Assembly: GCF_001411555.2 (NCBI RefSeq)
Contig: NC_049916.1
Location: 21,483,558 to 21,547,557, forward strand
Direction of reading: 5' to 3'
From: Juglans regia
Taxonomy: Eukaryota > Streptophyta > Magnoliopsida > Fagales > Juglandaceae
Length of the DNA: 64,000 nt
Part shown: positions 1-12,469 of the stretch, piece after piece
Layout of the letters: every line of letters begins with the position of its first letter
How positions within the stretch are numbered: the stretch's first letter is position 1
Program-made: the position numbers and the translations under genes
The notes under the pieces: model-generated
Seen by the model: the letters and a program-made list of their open reading frames with translations, nothing else
Told to the model about the DNA's origin: nothing
The model's database searches: none

Positions 1-128
1 GATTCTTTTTCACCTAACCTCTCCACCATTAGATTCTGAAAAATGTAGATGAAAGGAAAATCAACATCCCATGTTAAACACCTATCATTACTATAGTCTA
101 ACGTAAATTAAATTAAGTTAGATCTTAC

Positions 129-1490
129 ATAGTTGTGTTCACTTGCTGCATTAATGAATTTACCCTTTCTTGTTGACCAATGTGTTTCCTTATAAAATTC
201 AACCATGTTTGGCGCCGTCTCCCTCTGAAACACACAAGTAACAGTAAATACATTATACTAATTGAACATATTGGTGAGGACTTATATATACCCTATCACA
301 AACCTTCTCCTCTAATATCCGTATAAAGGATTTTCGTCCACCGGTATGTTTGACTTTCAATTTTTGTCTATTTGAAGTGTTTCTTCTGGACTTCTCCTGC
401 ACTTGTTTCTAAAAAATTAAATCTCATTGACAAATATTGTGTTTCTCGAGCTTAACATAATTGGAAAATACCCTTACTTCATCATATACTCCTATTTGAG
501 GCAATAACAAAATCAACCTTGACTATTTATGCCACTTAATACTAATATGATAGTAAATTACCATATACCTTAAATGTCAAACTTGCCCACCGTTCACATA
601 GCTTTTCCCATACAGCTTTCTCCACCATGTCCGTCCCACCACGTAGGGCCTCTTCATGTGATGCATATTTTAAATACACCTTGTGTAGTGCGTAATGATA
701 TGCATTATACTTATCGCCCAAATGTCTTTCAACCATCTCACGATGGTTGTCCCTTGTCCAATCCAGAACAAAATCTGCCTGTAATATCAAATATGCACTT
801 CATTAGAATGGTTTGTCATCAAACATGCCTGATTAGGCGAAATGAGTAAGCCACCAACTTCATCCATTTTTTTAGTACAAAAGTAAGGTCCTACCCGCAC
901 ACGGTCAACGAGCTCTTGCTTTTCCTCGTTAGGTACATAACTCCAACTAGCATGCCTCATGTCGGCATGTACCTTAATAATCCCCGTCAGCCGACCAGTG
1001 AATATGGAGGCATTTTCGCACGAAGGCCCTCGATGACCATCTTGTATAACCAGAGGGATCTTACCCATCTTCCTAACTCGTTCAAATAGCGTGCCTTTCG
1101 CCTGCCCTCGACCTCGTTTCTTAGTAGGTGGATCTACATTAAGACATCAATATCGTGTAACCCAGTCACCTTTTTGCATTCATGAACCATGTCATGAATT
1201 TATAGACTTGTAAAGATTGATATGAATTGACCACACCACATAGTATAAACTGACTCCTTAGGAACCAGTTGGAACCCATACCTGTATTAGTGTGACTCTC
1301 TCCAACAAGTGCTCCACCCATTGCCTCTTGTGTGCCCGCACCTCCTACATCCTGCGTACTCTCATTTGACTCTGGCTCATCCCGCAATGTGGTTCTCCGT
1401 GGCAACGCATCTGCTTCTTGGACACTACCAATGAGAGTGCTGCCATGTCGTACTCGGCCCCCCCGAAACTTTATAGATTTCACCATACGT
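129..1490 (-). CDS. CACTA second-gene transposase (Transposase_24, Ptta/En/Spm type), multi-exon, 3' part outside window
   Basis: This appears to be the second protein of the CACTA element. Several minus-strand blocks match the plant Ptta/En/Spm family and are joined by plausible GT-AG introns. An upstream block at about 1283-1486 is Ser/Thr/Gly-rich. A block from about 1125 down to 895 contains KKRGRGQAKGT and GKIPLVI. A block at 778-569 contains the VLDWTRDNHREMVERHLGDKY stretch up to ERWASLTFK. A block at 408-292 contains KHTGGRKSFIRILEE. A block at 224-129 contains APNMVEFYKETHW. Each internal boundary shows a consensus donor or acceptor on the minus strand, for example CAG before 778 and GTATATG after 569. 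The gene runs on to the left beyond base 129, because a GTAAGAT donor follows there. The 5' end is uncertain. In other CACTA elements this protein binds subterminal repeats. Confidence 0.7.
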
Positions 1491-1499
1491 GGCTTTCCT

Positions 1500-4400
1500 G
1501 GAATTTCAAACCCAACTCAGTTCTAACATGCAACCAATTTGTGAGAGAATAGAGTAAGATGCCATTTAACCTACTAAATATCATGTAAAGTAATATTTCA
1601 GCCTTTTACTATTCTGTTGGGACCATGTCAATATACTCTACTTGTAAGCATACTAAAGCCACATCTCGTATGTGTTTAAACCTACTAAGATGCATTCTAG
1701 CATGTAGGAAATAAGAGGGCAGATGCATGTTTTTTACATGCATTGACATGCAAAACATTTGCAGCACATTGTTATTAACTAAAGATCAAGCGGTAGATAA
1801 CAAAAATAATATTAGGGAACCTAAATTTACAAACAACTTGTGAAGATAAAAAAAAAATTCAAAAGTATGATGAAATGGTTGTAGGTGTAAAAGTGTAAAC
1901 CTAATCTAACATCTTAGTAGAACAAACGCAGACACAGAATAAGCCAAGAGAGACAAAAGAGTTGTTGGTACCTGGACTTCAGAGTCTGGCTGTCGTGGCA
2001 GTAGGTGAATGAGAGGAGCTATTATGTGTAGTTTATGTAATATGTTTTAAACTTTTGCAAATGCTCAAATGGAAGAAAAGAAGCAGCTACATGCATAGGA
2101 AGATAGTTGTAAATGAGATAATATCGAAGTGAAAAGCTCCTTGTGAAGAAGATAGTTTAAAGATCCAAAGTGGAAGAAAAGAATCTGGAAAATGCAAACC
2201 AAACTACTGCCAAACCTGATGCCACTGCTGGAAGCATAGTGTAGATGCTGGAACAACAACAGCAGCTCTGGCAGACCTTGGATATTGATGCACTTCAGAG
2301 TGTCTCGTGATTTTCCATTCTGTATCAGATGTATTGCACTTTCCAGAACAAAATAAAGGTTTGTCTAACACAGAGGATTGAGGGACATCTGTCCATGGGA
2401 AATCCCACCCAGCCACTACGATTTGACATCATGGCGCCATTTCCCATCTCAAAAAAATTACCCTCCCGCCCTTTACCACATCTCCCTCCCCTTACATATA
2501 TAGGCCAGTCTTGTTGTATATTATCATCAGAAAAATTACCATTTTGCTCGTCAACAGTGTTCCAGAAATTAAATGGACCATTTTTTTAAATACCATGATC
2601 CACAATTAAACAACAGCAGATGTATGGAGTTGTGAGAATACCATAAAAAATGGTATCCATTTAGTTGAATGCATATGTTATTTATTCCATTTTAAATAAG
2701 TCAACAATATCTTGGAGTTGTGGACGTCTATTTCTGAATCCCATAATCAGAAATTATGTCTACACACCTGGACAGGAGTTGGAACATATCAACAATATCA
2801 AACATGTTTAGTTGGTAGGGCTGATAGTTTTTATGCCCCTTTTTAAAATACTCAGCCATCATTACTGCTCACGGTATGATGTGTAATTAAATCCCATGTT
2901 TCCAGCAACACCTCAAAAGCTGAGTGTTTTTTTGTACAACCTTGAACTCAAATTTATGACCATGTAAATGGGTGTGTGCATATAGATTGTACTTTTAGAT
3001 GTGGGTTTGTTTGTATTTCCTGATTTGCAGCATTATTTGGTGTTGTATATATATTCTTTAGTGCTTTGCATGAACTGGACAATACTCCCACATGGGTTAT
3101 GTGCCACAGCCATCATTCCCCAACTAGGGTGCAACCCGAGAGGTAATGCCACTTGATGATCCCTTTGCAACCCTCATGGGGAGTTTGTGATCCTCCCCAT
3201 GCATATACCTCCAATAGTTGAATGCTAATAGTTTTGGATGCGCTTGTTTATCTAGATGCTTATGCTGTGGGAATTTGGAAATAAGCATTGGCATAATCCC
3301 CCTGCCATGACCTTCCAGCCACTTGACATCATAGAAGTGCTTAACACAGAGGATTGTGGCACGTTGCCTTTAAAGACTAAAAAAAAATCTGCATACAACA
3401 TAAAAACCACCTGTGAGTAACCTTTTGCCCAATTTGAGGCAGCTATCAACATCTTCTTAAGTTTTGGACATGTCAACATAATCCAACTAAAAAATTCCAG
3501 TCCTTAAATGTAAAACACAAAATATCTTGCATTTAGTCCAATCCTTTCAAAGCAACAATAACGAAAGCAACAATAACATGATCATCATATAAAGAGGTAC
3601 TTATCTGCAATGTTCTTCTACTTTTATATAAACTACAAAGATGATCTGTTCTGTATTGTGCAGTAGATTTGGATCTATATAAGTACTTGAACTTAGAGTT
3701 TTTTTGCAAAATTATAGTTATTTTGCAAACTTATAGTTATTTGGCAAAATTATAGTTATTTTGCAAACTTGTATTACTTAGAAAAAAACACAAACAGATC
3801 AGGCTCAAACTGTTTGTTCCAATCAGCACCAGACAGGTTGCTACCTTAATAGAAATACATTCAACATGTTTCCAGTAGATAATGAACTCTTTATATAATA
3901 TATATATATTGCGATGAATAACATCATGGGGCTGATATGTTTTTTCATCTCTAAAGGCTTTATCCAACTTGTGACTCCGCTGGTTTTGTACATATATATT
4001 ATGAAAGGGAGATCACCTAATCATGATGTAGTGTATAGTACCAAATGTTACACTACACTGGACCCGATACAACATCAACCACACTCTCTCCATTTCTACT
4101 CTATCTCCTGCTTATTTACCAATGTCTAATGACTAGAACCGTAATTAAACAAACAGAATAATAATAATATATAACCATAATAAAATCCTTGAATAACCAA
4201 TTTTCTGCACTTTAGAATTTAATATTTAAGAACATTTATTCCAACTGAATGATAAGGAAACCACCTCAATTCTAGTAGATAAAGTTCTTGATCACAACTA
4301 AAAATTACACATCAGAATGGACAATGCATGACCAAGCTTCATTTCTTACATAATATTCTTGCATGATTAATAAATCATGCAATCTTCTTAAGCACATATT

Positions 4401-4524
4401 GCCTTTTACAAGTACCATTATAAGTCAATCATACTTTCCCAAACAACATTATCAATATCTTATATTGGTTTTTGATCGGAAAAAGGCAAACCCAAAAGCA
4501 AAAGTGTCAAATACGCACTTAATA
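1500..4524. other. CACTA internal spacer between the two transposase genes
   Basis: About 3 kb of AT-rich sequence lies between the two CACTA genes. Open frames here are short and match no family I recognise. It may include introns or UTRs of the second transposase gene. A local tandem repetition of TTGCAAA(A/C)TTATAGTTATTT-like units is visible around 3700-3770. Confidence 0.5.
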
Positions 4525-7500
4525 CTAAAAATCATCATCAGCTTCCTCATTCAGCTGATTCTCGGCCTCGCTACCAGAGTTATCGTCGGCACATACGTCC
4601 TTCAGGCTCAAGTCATCATCAGATAGTACATCATCAATATCGAACTCACGGTCAACTGATTGCATCGGTTCTGGACCCGATATGGAAGCTGGATCAACAA
4701 ACAAATGCTCTGAATCCTCTCGATTCAATGGCTCAGGCATGGTTGGTCCACTCTCGAGTATAGGGGGGTAATTGTTCGTGTTATTGTCAACCTCATCATC
4801 TGAGTCACCATCTGATGTTTCGTCATCGTCCATCCCATCCTCAACAGCTCTACTTGCGTGAATGTTGTAAACATTCCTACTTGTAATTTTATGGACGACC
4901 TGCCAACTTCCCCCCAGTATTGGATCATTGAGATAAAAGACTTGACTTGCTTGGGAGGCAAGGACAAAAGGCTCATCTTTATACCATTGCCTAGCAGTAT
5001 TGACTACCGTCAATTTGTCCCTGACACGTATCCCCCTTCTCGGGTCGCCAATGTCATACCATGCGCATTGAAAGAGATATACCTTACGCCAACCCATGTA
5101 GCGTAACTCTATAATATCATGCAACACACCGTAGAAGTCAACATGGGATCCTTGTTGCTCGCCATGCACAACCACCCCGCTGTTTTGAGTACGGCGATGC
5201 CTTTCACGCTCTTTCGTATGAAAGCGAATACCATTCATTATGCATCCAGCATAGGATGCAACCCATGGATCTGGACCACATGCTAGGGCATATATCTCAT
5301 CGGTTACCGCAGTAGGCCTAACTGAACGCACCTCTCGAATCTACCAGACAGAGAAGATTTAAGATGAATTAGTTATATGTGTAATTTGAGGGGAATGTAG
5401 TTATAATGATAGACGATGTTCGTATCTTACGCGTGATCTGAACCACGATGGAAATTGACTCTGGTGCCTACGGTCGATGTTCTGAGGGTCATCTTCTTGG
5501 ATCTTCTTATAGTGCTCCATGTCAATATATGTGACCCAAACAATTAGTAGGAGGGAAAAAAGTTTTAGCAATCACGATTCAACAAGTGCATAAGAACGAA
5601 TAATTATCATGGTCCACTTACTCAATGTATTGCTCAATCTCCGTGCAATTATTAAGTATATACCATCGAGCCTTGACCAATAGTGTGTCGGCTAATTTGT
5701 GAGAACTTCCTGTTCCCAATGGTCTAACCTTTTGTGAGAAAACAGATAAACTTGGCTCATTTCCCGACTCAGTTGTCCCAATACGAACATCATTGTTGCG
5801 TTCCTCGCGATTATATCTAGTCTCAATATCATGGAGGTACATAGAGCAAAATGTAAGACACTCGAGATGCACATATGCCTCAGCAATTGAGCCCTCTGGC
5901 CGAGCTCTGTTGCGGACATACCTCTTGAACTTCCCTAGATACCTTTCAAAAGGGTACATCCACCTGTATTGCACGGGTCCTGCCAGGAATGCCTCCTCTG
6001 GCAAGTGAATGGCAAGGTGCACCATGATATCAAAAAAAGCTGGAGGGAATATCATTTCTAGTTTGCAAAGAATGATGGGAATGTTAGCTTGAAGACATGT
6101 CAACACTGATAAGTTCAAAGTGCGAGAACATAATTCTTTGAAGAACGAGCTTAAATCTATTAAGGCTTGACGCACATCAGGCCGTAAGAACCCACCAATC
6201 ACAACCGGCAACAGTGCTTGCAAGAAGACATGACAGTCATGGCTTTTCATTCCACTAATCTTCCCGTCACTAGCATTCACACAACGGGCAATGTTCGATG
6301 CAAAACCATCAGGAAATTTCACTTTTGATAACCAATCACAAAAAATCCTTCGCTCATTTAAGTTTAACGTGTAGCAACCAAGACTCATAGTAATATGGTC
6401 CCCATCATGCTGTAAATGCAATTCTTTCCTTATTCCAAGGTTTGCCAAATCACGACGGGCATTTGCGGAGTCCTTAGTTTTTCCTTCAATATTCAGCAAT
6501 GTTCCCAACACGCTATTGCATATGTTTTTCTCAATATGCATGACATCAAGGTTATGTCTCAAGCCCAAATCTAACCAGTAGGGAAGCTCAAAGAAGATAG
6601 ATTTTTTGGTCCAATTTAGTTGATTCGGCGTTCGTTTCCTCTTCAAACCAAATTTGCCAAACTGGAAATGTGTAACTTCACGTAATTGTTCTAGCAAAAC
6701 CTCTCCCTCGACCCTTGATGGTTGGAGTCCATGCTCTTCGCACCCATTAAAAGAGTTCTTTTTGCGTCTCAAACTGTGATCTGGTGGCAACCACCGTCGA
6801 TGCCCCATATAGCAATGCTTTCGCCCATATACCAACCATTGTGAATTTGTATCTTCTCTACATGAAGGACAAGCCAACTTGCCTTTCGTGCTCCAGCCAG
6901 AAAGATTGGCGTATGCAGGAAAGTCATTGATAGTCCAAAGTAGTGCTGCATGCAAGGTAAACATTTGTCCACTGTACGCATCAAACGTCCGAATACCCTC
7001 TTCCCATAATTCCTTCAACTCATCGACAAGAGGACGCAAGAACACATCAATATCATTCCCTGGTGACTTAGGGCCAGGGATTAGCAACGACAACATGGTG
7101 TATGGATCTTTCATGCATGACCAAGGGGGCAAGTTGTAGGGCACAAGTAGTACCGGCCAAATACTGTACGGCCTACTCATGTTATTGAAGGGGTTAAACC
7201 CATCACTCGCCAACCCAAGCCTAACATTGCGAGGATCATGGGAAAAGGCAACATATTTGTTATCGAAGTCTTTCCATACCCTTGAATCTGCTGGATGTCG
7301 CATGGATGTTGGATCGTCAACACGTGCATCTTTATGCCATCTCATGGCTTGGGCTGTCTTCGTTGACATAAACAGTCTCTGCAAGCGCGGCTTCAAGGGG
7401 AAGTATCGAAGAACCTTTTGTGGTATCATCTGCTGGTCACTTGTGCTTGCAATCCACCTAGATGCTTTACATTTAGGGCATTCATTGTATGATGCATTTT

Positions 7501-8206
7501 CCTTCCAAAACAACGCACAGTCATTTGGGCACAAATGTATCTTTTCATAATTAAATCCCAAGCCACGCTCTAAGCGACGAGCATCGTGATATGAATTTGG
7601 AAATAGAGCGTCGGGAAATGCATCGTGCAAAAGCTTGATCACCATGTCAAAGGACTTCACTGTCCAACCACCTATGCTCTTGATGTGAAGTAGCTTGACG
7701 ATGAATGATAGCTTCGAGAACTTAGCACATCCGGGATAAAGTGGTTGTCGTGCGTCAGCAACCAACTCGTCGAAGTTATAGTCGGTTGGAGCATTAAAGG
7801 TGGAGGGTTGATAATTATCATTTGCATTTCTTCCATTGCTACCTTCCTCATCCATAAACGACCCATGACGAATGTCGTCTAACATCTCGTCGACATCATC
7901 AATATAGTGATTGTAAGAGGATGCTACATCATCTTCTTCATCGGAGAATGTAGAATTCAGTATCGGATCCTCTTCTCCATGGAAAATCCATTCTGTATAC
8001 GTTGGATCAATCCCTCTTAAAAACAAATGATCTTCCACGATACGAATAGAGTGAAAAGCTCTATTCCGGCATCTCCTACATGGACACCTAATCTGATCAG
8101 CTGTCGCTGCATGAGCTTGTGCCATGGCTAAGAATTGTCTAACACCTTCATCATACTCAGGGGAATGCAATCTATCTTCAATAAGCATCCAAGACTTATC
8201 CATCAT
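4525..8206 (-). CDS. TNP2-like CACTA transposase (Transpos_assoc, Transposase_21, DUF4218, DUF4216)
   Basis: This is the main transposase of the CACTA element, expected to cut and rejoin at the terminal repeats in the nucleus. The first exon (8206 down to about 5622) encodes about 860 residues from an MMDKSWM start. Its N-terminal Transpos_assoc domain has a Cys cluster (CPCRRCRNR, about residues 40-50). The TNP2/Transposase_21 core follows, with CPNDCALFWKE and a DVMHIEKNICNS motif that carries a conserved Asp. A DUF4218-like region comes last (ARCVNASDGK, MKSHDCHVFLQ, YPFERYLGKFKRYVRNRARP). The exon ends at a GTAAGTGG donor. A short second exon (about 5431-5525, HYKKIQEDDPQNIDRRHQ) leads to a third exon (5340-4525). 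That exon is DUF4216 (GVVVHGEQQGSHVDFYGVL, WYDIGDPRRGIRV) with a long acidic tail. No stop or frameshift interrupts the first exon, so the copy could still be functional. The acceptor of exon 2 was not resolved. Confidence 0.88.
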
Positions 8207-11040
8207 GCAAAACTGCCCAGTTACTGTTCAATGCTAAGTAGGACAGGTTTGGCACACTGTGCAATGACCTTCTATCTGAAAATTAATAATATTAGTCTTT
8301 CCATACCCCGGAGACCAGTTTTGTATCTCAATAACTAGGAAGGAAATATCAAACTGTTTTGTATATCATTTTCAAGCCCATAGCTATGATAGATTTGGTG
8401 GCTAACAGCTTATTTGAAGGAATTAAACGGTATTTGCAACAATCGAGTTATTTGCTTACATAACCCACATATATGTAGATAAGTCAACGATTCAAAAATA
8501 GTAAGACACAGAATAGGTGTATAAAGACAGTTGTGGGGTGTGGTTAGATAGAGGTAAACGGGAAAGTCATGAAATTGGCACGTATGCCAAGTTGGATTAC
8601 TCTTCTTGTGTGATGCAATGTTAATTTGGACCATGACAAACCGTGTTTTGGCCTTTCCCATATTTCAGTCCATGTGCACCAAGTATAATTTGAGGCACCT
8701 ATCCAAATTAATAGCTGGTGAAGCAAGTATTTTATTTGAATAACCAGCGATAGACACGTCCAGGTAAATGAGACTTCCATTTTGAATAGAGGTATTTGAT
8801 ATGTAATTCCATTATCCAAAAGTTGTGTTATTAGTACTTCAACATCAAGAAAGTTTAAGAACATATTATAATCAAGCCCTGGACACAATGTTTAATGCGA
8901 TTAAACACACTTCATTTTATTCACAACATCATATTAGCTAGCAAGGTTTCTAGCATCATGGGGCTTGCGGGCAAGCATGAGGTGGGAGTAAAAGGGACTT
9001 TAGAGAGAGACACTTCCATGAGAGGTAGTGGCAAGTCAACCAAACTATTATTAACCATATAGATTAATAAACCTCTAGCTCGACCGTTGTTATGTATGCT
9101 CTATTGTGTTCAATTTTGATTGAATACAAAATAACTTACAACTGAAATCCAACTACTAGAACTATAAACAGAATCCATGTACCCAGAATTCAATTATATC
9201 AATCAAGAAAGGGCGAAAAACACAACGGCAGGAAATCAAAACTATAAGTAAAATAGATGGAAATAAGAATATACAAATCCATGCAGCAGAATATGAAATT
9301 CAGGGCAATAATATTCATTGGTACCAAAACTAAGCAGCACATTGACACTAGGCCATATTGGTCTTTTTAAACTTGTTCCAATTTCTTTATTCATACATTT
9401 TTTTTCTATCATTTTAAAAAATTTAAAAAAAAAACACCTCAATACGCTAATAGTTACTTCCTTAACCATTAAGTAAAAAAAAAAAAAAATTAAAAGGAAA
9501 ATTAAAATAAAGGAGGTGTCAAATTAAAAGAGTCAAAGTAGCATTTTCCTTAATTAAAACCAAGATGGTGCAGAGAGAATACAAATCCCTTCTCCATCCA
9601 TAACCTACTTCGTCAGACACTATGAAAACATACCCATCATGGCAAAATTTTTCATCAGGCACACAGACCAGACCACAGCAAACTTCATACTAGACTTGTG
9701 TTATCAAAGTATAACAAATTACACTCTTAATAAAGTCTATATAAACAAATCTTATGGCTCATGGCATTATAGTTGAGTACTAAATTTAGAAAATATCAAG
9801 GAACAGTCTTATGAAAAACTCTAAAATTATATGTTGCTCATCGCTAACAAGCAGACAAATTCAACCAAGGTGTGGTCAAATCCAGCTCTATTACTTTCTT
9901 TTATCCAAGAAAGTGTGATGCAATTGATTATATTACCTATATGGTAGCTAAAATATAGTCTACTCCACACAGACATAGAAATAAAGACCCAAATATTTGG
10001 GCTTCGCATAGGCTAATTAATTCACATGCAACAAAAAAGAAAAAATCTGGCACAAGAACATTCAGAAGATACCATACAAAATTATGTTGAATTCTTCAAT
10101 AAAAAAAACTTATATATATATATAGGATTGTAGGGGTCTAAGGCAAGGGAGGTGCAAAATATTGTGTTCAGTTTTTAGGGCAGGATGCTTCACTGAGTTG
10201 GTGAAGACTTGCAAGAGGACAATGGAGTAAATAGGTCAGAATTGAAAGAGTAGTTCAGTAGAAGCAGATATGCTGGAGCAGATGTCAAAAGCTACTAAAC
10301 TAAAGGAAGTAATAATGATGCAAAATGGTTTAAGGATATGTCTTTAGGAGAAACGTGTAAAAACAGAGTAGACCACCAATAGAAAATAATATGAGATTCA
10401 GTCCTTCCCTAGTATATAACCTTTCAATCAGAACAAAGACATCATTTAAGTCTTCGAAATTTATGGAAATATGTTTTACACAACTATATATCATCCTCTT
10501 CATAGACAGATTTTACACAACCATATGATGGCAAATTACACAATACGTTACACAATCATATACATTGGATTCACATTACATAGATTCAAAAATTACATAG
10601 ATTACACATTATACCATAGAATCAACACAAATTACACAGATGAACATTACACATATTCACAATTTACACAATTACGAAAATCTACAAATTACACAGAGAG
10701 AAGAGGAAGGGAGAAGAGAGAGAGGCTCACCGTGTCAACGTAGTGCGTCCACTGGACTGCGGCAGGCGGAGGTGGTTGGGGAAGGTGAGTACTCAAGCTG
10801 GGTCAGGTCGCAATGGGTGGGGGGATTGGCGGCAAATTGAGTGCAATGGGTGGGGGGACTGAGTCAAGTGACTGGGTGAGGTCTCATGGTGGGTGGGAGA
10901 GGGTCGTGGTCGTAGTGAGAGATAGGCCGTGAGGTTGCGGGTCGCAATCGCAGAGAGAAAGAGAGACGAGAACGACGCAGGGTGGGGGGATTGGGGGAAT
11001 AAAGTGAAAAGGGGAAAACGCGGGTGTATTAATGTTATCA
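8207..11040. other. CACTA 5' region upstream of TNP2
   Basis: This is non-coding sequence between the TNP2 start and the subterminal repeats. It contains AT-rich stretches, a TTACACA-rich patch around 10470-10690, and a GC-richer purine block (about 10700-11030) with short repeats of the type GGTGGGGGGA. It probably holds the promoter and leader of the transposase transcript, but no specific site can be supported. Confidence 0.45.
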
Positions 11041-11285
11041 TCTGTTGCGGCGACTTTTAATCGTCGCAACATACAACAATATTGCCGCAAAAAACAAACA
11101 TCCCATGCTCGTCTTTTTGTGGCCACAATATGTCACCGCAAAAAGCCAATAAATTCGTTGCAACAAAATTATTACCCACCGACAGTTTCTATCTAATATC
11201 AAACTATTTGCGGCGGAAAAAATTCGCCACAATAAACCCTGTCTCGCCGTGATAACGTCTTTCCCCGGCAAAATTTTAATTGCCG
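11041..11285. repeat. CACTA subterminal repeat array
   Basis: At least eight short variants of a GCCGCAA or TTGCGGCGA motif occur in both orientations within about 245 bp. They include a near-perfect palindrome at 11045-11069 and a second one, CGGCAAAATTTTAATTGCCG, near 11263-11285. In En/Spm-type elements such arrays near the termini are transposase-binding sites. The function here is inferred from position, since the terminus is only about 130 bp away. Confidence 0.65.
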
Positions 11286-11647
11286 GCTAGATGTTGTTAG
11301 AAAAACATACTTTTATTTTCCACGAACGGATTTCATGTGATTTGGCCATTATTTGCCACCACTGTATGTCTTGGGAAAAGAATTCATGGCAAAAGCCCAT
11401 GATTCTTGTAGTGTGTCATGTGCTAGTTGTGACTGAGTGGGAACGTAGATGTGCCGTCTTGAATTTTGTCACAGATTAAGTAACTAACAGTCAAATTCTA
11501 TATGTTTGGTGTGTTTGTGGAAAATCAGGTTGGCTGCAATATGTAGGGTAGCTTGATTATCACAGAGGAGAAGGGCAGCTTGAGGGTGTGTCACTTGAAA
11601 ATCAGTAAGAAGTTGCCGCAACCAAGTAAATTATGAGCAAGCAACAT

Positions 11648-12467
11648 CCATCTAATATCATATGATGAGATGATAAAAAAAGAAAGACGAATAGAAATTT
11701 TCGCCGGGCAATGTCCGAATCTATGTGAGATTTGTCGTCAACGGAAAAAACGATCGTACATGGAGGTCGAGAACGTCTAAGCTTGAAGATTACAAGACTT
11801 AATTGATTGATAAGATCATCGAGGACGTGTTATGCACAAACGCATGCGAGTGAGACGAGATGCACTAAACTCCTACATGCATGCCTCACATTAATTTATC
11901 ACCACATATTTTTTGGAGAAACTCATTTATTGGACATGCATGATCGCAGTAGTAGTACTCATGTGGGCCATATTAACGTGAACGAAGACAAGATATCTGA
12001 TATTTAAGTTAATTCAGTACGTACAAGTATATATACTCCAAATTTCAAGTTATAGAGTTCCTCAGACATGGTACTGGGCATGATGCAATGTGATTTATCA
12101 TGGCCCCCCTTGTCTTGGAAGTCTATCCTCAAGAATCCCCCATGGCCCATGAAGTCAGAAAATATTAGTACTGGTTCATATAATTGATCTACACGCTCCA
12201 TTATTGATCTAAAATGAGTTATTGATCAATTTTTAAATTGGTCTGTAAAATATATCATTTCTATTTTTTTTTTAATTTTATTTACAGTTTTGAGTAGAGG
12301 ACTGCGTATGCAGTCTCATTAATGAATAATAGTAAAAGAGGAAAAAACATCATTTAAAAAAAAAAGAAGATATTATTGTAACTTTAAAATTTTTTTAAAC
12401 ATAATTGTATGGGGTTACATGAGTTGTCCTCATTTGGGAGTATTGTATGTAGACTAACTCTTTTTAT
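11648..12467. repeat. 0.8-kb direct repeat, copy 1
   Basis: This non-coding segment is repeated in the same orientation at about 15695-16530 with high similarity and small indels. Shared landmarks include GTACATGGAGGTCGAGAACG, CATGTGGGCCATATTAACGT and the closing TGTATGTAGACTAACTCTTT. It ends exactly where reverse-transcriptase-like sequence of the Copia remnant begins (12468). It contains no recognisable coding sequence. It lacks a TG...CA LTR structure, so it is not obviously an LTR. Confidence 0.85.
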
Positions 12468-12469
12468 CT

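Larger units (their letters stand above)
1..11413 (-). mobile_element. CACTA (En/Spm) DNA transposon, left end outside window
   Basis: The element is read on the minus strand. Its 5' terminus is the motif GATTCTTGTAGTG at 11401-11413, which on the minus strand reads CACTACAAGAATC, the standard CACTA terminal inverted repeat. Next to it (11041-11285) lies a cluster of short GC-rich motifs related to TTGCGGCGA and GCCGCAA, some arranged as palindromes, which is typical of CACTA subterminal repeats that bind transposase. Going inward there is a TNP2-type transposase gene (4525-8206) and then a second gene of the plant Ptta/En/Spm transposase family (about 129-1490). No matching CACTA terminus was found to the left of these genes, so the element probably starts before base 1. 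The 3-bp target duplication cannot be tested without the other end. Confidence 0.85.

Noticed and set aside
10471..10840. Plus-strand open frames in the CACTA 5' region
   Set aside because: They are repeats of TTACACA-type text and lack a family match.
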